A stretch of 64,000 nt of DNA from contig NC_134649.1 of the NCBI RefSeq assembly GCF_030463565.1, positions 32,265,044 to 32,329,043 of the forward strand, read 5' to 3'. A program made the position numbers and the translations under genes. Of this stretch, positions 55,011-64,000 are shown in pieces. Within the stretch, counting starts at the first letter, position 1; every line of letters begins with the position of its first letter. The notes below the pieces were generated by a model that saw only the letters and a list, made by a program, of their open reading frames with translations, was not told the origin of the DNA and made no database searches. The DNA comes from Pelecanus crispus (lineage: Eukaryota; Chordata; Aves; Pelecaniformes; Pelecanidae).

Positions 55011-57700
55011 ACAATACCTGCCACTGCTCTGGGATCGTGCTGAGACTGGGGAGGATGAAGCCAACAAACCAGTGACTTCCCGCAAGCATGGCCGATCCAC
55101 TGAGCCCAGCTGGTCACCCCGTTGGTTTGTGTTACAAATGGGCACAAGCCCTGGGAACTGCCTTCACTCTGGGAAGCAAACCCTGTGTGATGGCAGTGGT
55201 GATTTTTTTGGTGCATCTGTTACCACTAAAAGGTCCTGAGCTCCAGTTTCTGGGCTGCTGCTGACTGATACCATCTACCAAGCTGCGTGCTTAGGAACAG
55301 TGCCTGCTTTGTTGTAGATTAACTTGTCAGAGCACATGTGTGTGCTCTCTGGGTCAGGGAAGGAGGAGAGGTGCATGTTTCAGAGAGCTTCCCCATTGGC
55401 TTTGTGCCACCAGGTCCCAAGGAAAGCGATGACTGAGCCTCTCTGTACAGTGACCCCAGCTTCGGCAGATCCTGGAGGGGTCACTGGTGGCAAAGCCCCT
55501 TTGAGCAAGGAAAGCTGACTCCCCTAGCTGAGTGGTAGTCTGGGGCACGCCAGGGAAAACACATACCATGGGCTTATTCCTCTTGTGGCATGTGGGCTGC
55601 TGCTAAATGTGTGCCTGGGGTGATGTTGAAGCATGGGGAATTCACTAGCTTTAAAAAGTGAAATGGTGAACATTTGGCTGATTACATCTTAACTGAGTAA
55701 GTGGCGGAATCTCCCAAATTCGGGCTGCTGTGTAGACAGAGGGGAATTCACACAGCTAGGGGTAGGGGTTGTCGATGTCTGGCTATGTGACTCTCTGCTG
55801 CTGCGCTAGGAATAACGGTGCTTGGGCCACAGAGAGGAGTCAAGCAGAACTGGGGTTCCGATACTGTGTATCCCCCTTCTGCTTTGTCTCAGGGAAGTTT
55901 CTACAGTGCAGAGTGTTATCCAGAAAAAAAGATTAAACCTTGAAATATTGTCTTTTAAATAAGGAAAAACATGTATTGGCTCAACATTACAACAGCCCTA
56001 TGTCTGCCCCCAGAGGTGACTGAACAGCTGGTTTGTACTTCCTTACCTGCCAGGACCTGCAGTCAGAGACTTCTCTTCTTCCTACTGAAGGAAACACGGA
56101 GCTTTCTGTTAGCCTCTGCTCACGTCACCTGCTAATGCAGAAGGTGGGACTAGACAGGTAAGCCAGGAGTTTCCCTGTAACCCTGAAGCATCTCTCTGCC
56201 TGTGCATCCTTTAGGGCTGCAGGAGGGAGAGAGTCAAGGGGTCTCTGGCCACCTTGGCATGCTGCAGTGCAGCATGGGGGCTGTCCTCTGCAGAGCCTTT
56301 TGGTGGCCTCCAGCACAGCGGCCAGGGGCCAGCAGCAGAGCCTGCATGCAAGCATCAGTGCCCAGCCATGCACTGATCACCTCCTGACGTTTTTGCAGTA
56401 CATGCATTTGTCAGTCAGATCATACTCCATCCACAGCACCAGTCAAAAGGGAATCAGGGCAAGCCAAAACGTGAATGCAGATCTAAGGTAGGCTTTATGC
56501 ACGGAGATGTTTCACTGAGTGGCAATTCAAGTATCATGTGATTTGTTGCAAGTTTCGACCTGCCAGTTAGTTTTTGTTCTCCCAAATCTTTTTCTTCCCC
56601 ACTGCATTTTTTTTTCCCCATATTCATTAAATGCAGACTCTTTCCTGGGCATGTGCCACTGACCCCTGCAGTGCACAGTTCCTTACCAGCCCTCCTTCAC
56701 TGACACAGCTTCCCTCATGACAGTTTTGCAGAGCTAAGGTGCTTTAATTTTTCAGTATCCCTCTTTCTTTTTAAAGCCATGGAGTTCTGGGAGTGTATTA
56801 GGGCTAGGAGAAGAAAACAGCCCATCCTCCATACTTAGGAGATCTGGCAGGAGGCACTCCCAGGCTGCTGGTGTTTGCACTCCAGGGATACTGTTGGAAG
56901 GAAAGTGTGTGGGTACAAATACTGAATGTAATCGGGCTTAGGTCCTTAGAATTTGGACACCAGCTGTGGGTCTTCGCAGAGGTTATGCCTACGTGACCAG
57001 CTGAGAAGCAAATACATCACCCCCCACACACATGCACACTTACCATCTCCTCCAGGTGCTCACTGAGAGCAGCCAGTCACAGACATCAGATTTCTCCCTT
57101 CAGCAGCTGGCATGTTGCTGCCTGTCACACTCCCACACTCTGCAGCAGGACAGGAATGCAAGCAGCAGCAGGGGTGCATGGCTGTCCTAAATTGCAAGGT
57201 TTCCCCTAGAACTCTTAGGATTAGAACTTGTTATTTTACATTCAACAAAAGGCAAGTGTAAGCTGAGCTGTTTCCTTAAAGCAACAGCCTACTTTGTGCT
57301 CTTTACCCAACTCCATGTGCTGCACAGGCAGCTGCTGAGCAGTGCATCTGCCAGCTCAGGTGCAAAAATATGCACCTTGTTCCACGTTAATGCTGAGATG
57401 TATCTTGTATAACACACACACCTACAGAGGAATTCTCTTTAGCCATTCTTCCTGTAATGGTAGGCTTTGCCCTGTGGTGACTGCCCTTAGATTAAAGAAG
57501 TACAGATAAGAAGACTAAAAGAATATTACGGGTATTTGCTGGGCTTGTACTGGAGTATTCTTTTAGTTCAATAGCACCTCTTCTCACAGTTCTTGGAAGT
57601 ATATGTACAATTTAGCAGAAGCATTATGATGTAATTTATTTCAAGTGTTTCTGTGTTTTAAGCATTGGAATATAATTAAACTATTTACATGAAATCTAGT
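55011..57700 (+). other. C3orf18: Probable C3orf18 3' UTR
   Basis: No intron or coding signal follows the stop. ATTAAA occurs at 55932-55937 and 57675-57680. The second is followed about 20 nt later by a GT/T-rich stretch, a normal cleavage-site arrangement, so the 3' UTR may be about 0.9 or 2.7 kb long. A further AATAAA lies at 58919-58924. Confidence 0.4.
57675..57680 (+). terminator. Candidate C3orf18 poly(A) signal ATTAAA
   Basis: ATTAAA, then a GTGTGATTGTCTTT-type downstream element within 30 nt. The alternatives are ATTAAA at 55932 and AATAAA at 58919. Confidence 0.4.
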
Positions 57701-60700
57701 GTGATTGTCTTTCTGCCTCCCCCCATCATTTGCATTTTCCACAGAAAACTGCTGGAGTGTATCCTCACTTCCTGTTGGTAATTTGTATGCAGTGAACTCC
57801 CCTACTCTTTCAAAGACTGAAGTAGGTGTGAAAAACTTGGAAGGACAAGCTCTGTGGGGGTCAAGGTTTAGTGCTCCACAGCAGGGAAACTCAGACCTCT
57901 TCAGGAAGACTTGGTGCTTGGTGGAGAAGTCAGGAAGGCAGGGGCTTCTAGCGTAGCAGATCTTGGGCATCCAGAGTGCAGAAAGACAAATTTCAACTTG
58001 TGTGTTTGCCATATTATCCTTTAACCAGCTGAATTCCTGGACAAACTAGGGGTTCATCAGCTCACCTGCAGCTCCACAATAGCCTGCCCACACTGGGGTG
58101 AACATTGTGGGCAGTAGCATCTGTAGCTTCATGGTGCTATTGTTGGTGTATTTCAGATTTGTTTTCTGCCTCATCTTCTGGCCCACAGACCCAAAACCTG
58201 GGACTAGTTAGGAAAGCTGTCAGGTTAACTGAAGAGGCTACGCACAGGAACAAGATTAATTGTGTGAAGAGCTAAATAGTTGTATGGCACACAGAACAAT
58301 GTGGGGCATAAACAGACTCAGCTGTGGATACTTCTGGATGTACACATGAAGCAGAATTGGCTTGTGTTCCAATCAAGCCAGTTATGAGGTACTATAAAAT
58401 ATACAAGAGGATGGAATTAGGTACCAACATTTGGGTTTAAGGGCCTGTCTGTTTTCCTCCATGTGTGATTCCTCATGGTCATTATTCCTTGTTTTCACAT
58501 AGATCTGTGGGTGCTCCTGAATGACCAGATCTTGTTTTATAATCCCCAGAGCTCCAATTCAGCTAAAGAGAAACTCACCTTGTCTGGTGATTATGCATGT
58601 GTGCTGAAGTTGTTGCACATGGAGGAGGCAAAGCAGAAGCCCAAGGTGCTACATTTTATACCTTTATTAAAAACAAACTCCAAGGCTAATTTGCAAGTTG
58701 CCAAAACTCTTTATGCCTTCACCAAAACCATTTCTGAGAATCTTCCAAACTTTGCTAGATAAAAAAAACCCCGTCCTTCATCTCCTGAGTTTTGATTCGA
58801 CTGTAATGACGTCTTATTTTTGGCTGAGTCAGACCAAAACTGAGCTTAAAAGCACTTGCAATGCATTTGCTTAGAGGTAGGATTTGGCTACACTGAAAAG
58901 TTAACTATCTATATGGAAAATAAAAAGTATTTGTCATTTCAAAAAAGAAAATCCAAGTAATCCAGCGTGATCCTAGCTCTCTGAAGATGGCTGGAATTCT
59001 GCCCACCTTTAATAGCCATTGACTTTCATTCCAAGTCTCTGCATAAACATGGAAGCTGAAGCTATGGATTGGCATTTCAACTACACACAAAGTAGCTCCT
59101 AATAGTGTGGAATTCTGCTTGTTCTCATTGAGCACTTACATTTTTATGGAGACATGTTTTCTACTGTGGCTTCCAATAGAGTATTAAGAGAGCAAAGAAT
59201 AGATTTTTTTTTTTTTAAGAGAAGTACTTTATATGCATGTCCCAGAGCAATACTGCTGACCTAGAGCAAATGGATTTACTATCTAGCTGAGGCAGTTTCC
59301 ATCCCTACTCCATGCCACCAGCTGAGAAAGGTCTGACTGATGTCATAAGAAAAGCTTGAGTCTCTTACAGATGCAATCCCTAATCCATTTAGGAGAAGTT
59401 GAAGTTCCAGTCTCACATTGTACCAGCTATTACTCTCAGGTAATAGGGGTTAATTAAATAGGCAGGACAGCCTTGCAAGCAGAGTACTAAACCTGCCAAT
59501 TCACCTGAAAATCAGGTAAAGAAGTTGGTAAAATATCTTGGTCTGCCACTGGGGTGGGTTTTGAATGCAGACATGAACTGCAGCTGAACTTGTGTGTCCA
59601 CTGAAGAAAAGCAGCTCCCTAACCTGAATTCAGAGGAACACCAGTTAGATCTTCTCTTGTAATCATCGACAGTTACAGAATTGCGTGCATGATGTCCCAC
59701 CTGGATTTATCCACACAGCAGGAGAAGGGGGTCAAACTCTTCCCCTACCTGGCAGCATGCTCATCCTACAGCATAAGATTTAGGTCAGTCCCTGTGATCT
59801 AATCCATGTAATCCTTGATTTCTCTGCTATGTGGTAGAGGAGGCACAAAGGTTATCTCTGATGCAGTTTTCTGCTGAGACCACCAAACTCCATACACAAG
59901 AAACTACTGTTAGGGCAGACCAGACAACAGGATGAACAGGGTCAGGACTCTGATCACTACTAAACAGAATTAACAGGTTGAGGACTCCGATCACTACTAA
60001 ACTGGGCGGACTGGGCAAAAGGACCTAGAAGGAAAAACAACTTTTTTTTTTTTCATATTATCTCTCTCCAATCAGCCCTTCCTCTTAATTTGGCATACAT
60101 TTGCCTGTGTTAAATAAATACCTGCTAAGGGAACAGACCTCTGATGAAAGGATAATAAATGAGCTCGATATATACTGCCATTTCATGGGTTTCTGCTATG
60201 CACTGCCATAAATTTAAAGCCAATTATGTTCTGTTTAAATATTTAACACTGTAAAGCTAGCCAATTTTACATCTTGTCAAAGATAATTGAAATACCCAGT
60301 TTGTCCCTTTAGTAGGCAGGCAGAGCATCCACAAAATGGAAAATACCACCGGGATTTCACTGTTTGCAACTGGATATTGGAAATACCTCCAATTCCTCAG
60401 AATTTAGCAAGATCAGCTCTGACACCGAAAGCACAAATCTGTATACAATGTGAGACTGAGAGCAGCCAGCAACAATCTCAGACCAACTGGCTACTTCTGT
60501 CTCCCAAAACTAAACTGTATCAGCAAGCTTTTATTTGCATAGATACAACACTAGAGGACCCCACACACGCACCTTATGGACTGAAGATACAACTAATTTA
60601 AATTGAACCCTGAGGCTCTGCAAGGAAGCAACCTTTGTGTAACTGTACACTCCTTTGAAGTGATGAAATCCAGTGGCTGTGACTAGGCTCGTAAACGTTG

Positions 60701-63700
60701 TGCACTCAGAGTTGCTATCAAATTCAGGGGAAATGCCACCAGGCCAAAAGCTAGTTACAGGAGATGGCCCTGAGCTGATAATGCTAGGATAAAAATTTCA
60801 GAATCAATCCCCAAGACATCAGGGTGCGAACTTTCCTCTAAAGCATCCAAGTTACTGAGCAACAGCATTAGGTAAGCTGGAAATGCCATGAAAGTTTTTC
60901 TTTCTGATATAGAAGAAAGGACTCAGAGACTGTCTTTCAGATGCAATCCTTATGGGCAACAGAGCAAAACTTAACTCTTGGGACTGCTCCATCAATCTAC
61001 CGAAGGTGGTGCGATATATCAAATTCAGCAATTAGCTGTGTAAATGGGTTTCTTTTACTGTATCTGCATTACTGAGTCAACACTATCTGTTGAACTATTG
61101 CTGTCCATGGCAGGGCAAGGCACCGTGTTATCCAAATATTTTTAAGAAAGATTAATATCCTCACAAAAGGTATGTTACAAACTGTGAAAAGCATCTCCCC
61201 AACAAGGAATTTGACATTTCTTCCCCTCAGTCCCTGTTTGGATATTTGAGGTAAGTTGGCAGAGAACAGGAGAGAAAGCTTGGCCAAAATTATCAAAAAG
61301 GAAGAATTTGAAATGAGATGATGACATTAATATGACATTAAAAATCTTGTTTGCTTTCCAGTCCTCTGGCTTCAGCAAGACATGAACAGGTGGCATACTA
61401 CTGAGCTGTGGCAGGGATGTTACTCAGAGATCTCCTAAGACCAGTAGTTTTGCCAGGCCTGGAACCGTCTTTTCCAGTGATGCCTAAAGGGAAAGATCAT
61501 GGGAGAGAGAGGGTTAGAGCTCTGAGTCCAGGAGCCTAGCTGCCCAAATGCCCCATTACAGAGTAAGTGCAAGGTTAAAAGGTGGCAAAGATCCTTTCCC
61601 AAACAACCAAAGGTCTTCACAACAACATTCCCATTGCTCTTGTACCAGCTCCAGGCTAAAGCCTGACACAAATGGCTTCCCTGGCAGCAGGCCTCAGCAT
61701 GAGGCTATTGAGAACCCAGAAGTTACAGCCTGTGTGAAATTTTCTGGCTTCTGCTATGCAAACACACATGATCAACCTCTGCTGTGAGCAGTTACATATA
61801 TTTCCAAAAGCTAGTGGTCAGCCCAGCTGCCACCCTGGATCCTCATGAGACACAAAGTACTAGAAGTGCCTTACACCCAGTGTCATGAACATCAGGAAAG
61901 TAGATGCACAGAAGGTCTGAAAATTGTCTTAGATTGGGGAATGTTCCTGGCTACACAGGCTTGCTCTGATCTGCAGCTAACCCCCTGGTTTCAGGAAAGC
62001 TGAGGGGACCATTGGGGCAGGAGAGGGAACAAAGTGAGACAAAGGAATTTGCAGCTGTTTTATCTCTCAATGTACTGAGAAGAACACAGGGAAGGAAAGA
62101 CAGACAAAAAGGAGCAAGATCCCAAGGCTGCTTCTGGTTTTGGACTGGGTCTTGGAAATGTTGCCATAAAGCAAACTTTCCCTCTCACACCTATACTCCA
62201 TTAGCCAAGCAAGGTTATTGAAACAAACCAAGGCTGCTTTTGTGGCTTAGGAGGCTTTGAAATCAGCTTCATCAATCATTCAGTAGTGGTACTCATGGAA
62301 GTGAAGACAAATGCTTCTTGGCCCAGACAAACAGAAAACTTTAACAATTGAGTTGTGACTGGCAGCATCTGCAAGTAGCAACACAATAAAGCCTGAACCA
62401 TTAGCAAATCCCTGCCTGCTCCTGGATAACCTAGAGTCACCCATAACCAGTGCCTTGGGAAATCAGAACTGCATCCCCAGCTACAAAGGCCATGGAAAAA
62501 CATCAGCTAGCATTAAAGCAGCTCTCTGCCCCATGGTAGGCTTGCATATTTCTAGTCTGGCTCTTCCTATTTCTTGATTCTCCCCATGACAGACTGACTG
62601 AAAAGCAGGGATTCAGTCATTGTTTATTTCAGCAATTCTTCCTTAATGTTGCAGACGTGAAGCCCAGGGCAGATCTCGTTCCCACTCAGAGCTGTACAGC
62701 GTACAACCTGCAGGATGACCAAGCACATGTATCCTCCCATGCCCTGCGTCTAGCACAGCAGCTCAAAAATCCTCGCCCAAAAGGAAAAAGCAAAACAATG
62801 AACCCCATAATGACCAAAACCTCTGGCTGAGGTTTGTTAGCAGAAGATTTTTATGTGATTGCAGACTCCTGCTAACAAATCTCAGAGCAGTAGCCTCCTG
62901 CACGAGTAGCACAAAAGCTTGCAGGCATATAATATCTAAGTTAAACCCAGACCCACAGAATGGGTTCATCCAGAAACTACCTGTCTGAAAGCTGCTACAG
63001 CTGCATCTCACTTGCAAACAAGCCACAGGATCTATAGTTTCCAGTAAGTCAGAATAGTAAGTCTCCTCTTTCCCTTTTTAGTTAGAAGTTTCTAAGACAG
63101 GATTACCACGCCATCTCAAGCTCCTGAGCAAATAACAACCTTTATGAAATTTTCCAGAGGATTGCCAAGTTTCATACGGTACACGCTCATCCCCACTGAT
63201 TTTCAACTGGCTGTGTTTTTCCTAGAGAAGTGCACACCTCCCCCAGCTGTAAAATGCCCCTCTCCATCCCTGGTGCTAAGCATGCAGACACAGAGCGGTT
63301 TGCACTGCAGTATCGTGTGCTGCACTGCTGCCTCCCACTGACCACAGCATCCGCTTATCCTGTCACATCTGGTTCTACCTCATTGCGACAGGAGGGAAAC
63401 GTATTCCTCATGTCACTGCCCTCGGTCCCACTCAAACTGAAAGGAAGAAGAAAGTACCCACATCGGCTGTGGTTTTGGGCGATGCTTAAGAGTACTACAA
63501 AAAGGCAGCGACTGGGCCGGAGGTGAGCTCATCATCCGTGAGCCTGCGGCTCTGCTGATGTCATCGCACAACTCGGTGGCAGGAAGTGATATGGGAGCAG
63601 GAGCCTGAGAGGAAACTGAATCGAGCAACTGAGGTTAACTACTCTGGCGTTTTATCATGTGGCATTTCCAGGGACTTTCTAAGAACCTGAGATTGGGTTT

Positions 63701-64000
63701 GGCTGCCCAGTGTCAGTTAGCTTGCTTTGCACGCCACGCTCAACAGCGCTAACGGCAGCGGGATGAGGGAGCAGCTGTGCTGACCACATGGCAAAACAAG
63801 GCAACATCTGCCTCTCCTGGGTTGCTGGCCCCTTCCCCTTCCCACTCAAGGGAGAATATTTAATGAATAGCTTCCTATGATGCTCACTGAAGGTAGGACT
63901 CAGCTGCACACAAGTATTCCTGGTGTCTACCTCCGAAACAGCCCTGAGTGGTATAGGCTGGACTTGGATTTGCACTTTCCCAGGGTTGTAGTGAGGCTGG
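57701..64000. other. Right flank, no recognisable gene
   Basis: Holds T13 (59204-59216) and T12 (60042-60053) runs and a 37-bp tandem duplication. From human gene order the 5' end of CACNA2D2 would come next, but no CpG island or signal-peptide exon of that gene is seen. Open frames at 58475-58762 and 60287-60601 lack motifs. Confidence 0.7.
59935..60008. repeat. Tandem duplication, two 37-bp units
   Basis: AACAGG...GGACTC-GATCACTACTAAAC occurs at 59935-59971 and again at 59972-60008, with a few mismatches. The two copies abut exactly. Confidence 0.9.

Noticed and set aside
58475-58762. 95-codon plus-strand frame in the right flank
   Set aside because: Composition looks somewhat protein-like, but no motif, no nearby promoter and weak splice context.
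57701-64000. 5' end of CACNA2D2
   Set aside because: Expected from human order, but no CpG island, signal-peptide exon or conserved exon could be read here.

Overview
This window is vertebrate nuclear DNA, almost certainly from a bird. Several pieces of the avian CR1 LINE, with its typical 3' end (GGTTGGA..., ATTCTATGATTC), lie on both strands. Genes are split into short exons with GT/AG introns, and there is one clear CpG island. There are no operons, CRISPR arrays or bacterial features. The species cannot be fixed from the sequence.

Two genes can be read exon by exon. On the minus strand, from the CpG island (about 44.7-46.2 kb) leftward to 15.1 kb, lies HEMK1. It is a PrmC/HemK-type glutamine-N5 methyltransferase that modifies release factors, probably in mitochondria. 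Ten coding exons join without a frameshift into a 355-residue protein holding both the SAM-binding GCGSG motif and the catalytic NPPY motif. On the plus strand, from the same island rightward to 55.0 kb, lies the C3orf18 orthologue. It has four coding exons encoding a 156-residue single-pass membrane protein of unknown function. The genes are head to head, as I recall for human 3p21.31, and probably share one bidirectional promoter.

Layout: 1-14.3 kb, gene-free flank with old repeat relics and possible HEMK1 poly(A) signals; 15.1-42.7 kb, HEMK1 coding exons with a 13.3-kb intron (25.9-39.2 kb) and a 1.4-kb antisense CR1 copy (39.5-40.9 kb); 42.7-45.1 kb, HEMK1 first intron; 44.7-46.2 kb, CpG-island promoter; 45.6-55.0 kb, C3orf18; 55.0-57.7 kb, probable C3orf18 3' UTR; 57.7-64 kb, gene-free flank. 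CISH, the gene I would expect beyond the HEMK1 3' end from human gene order, is not visible.

I found no new enzyme system. The points most worth checking are a chain of upstream ORFs that overlaps the C3orf18 start, a frame-breaking 26-nt microexon at its membrane anchor, a HEMK1 donor site that itself encodes a stop, and a (CCCGT)7 tract just inside C3orf18 intron 1.
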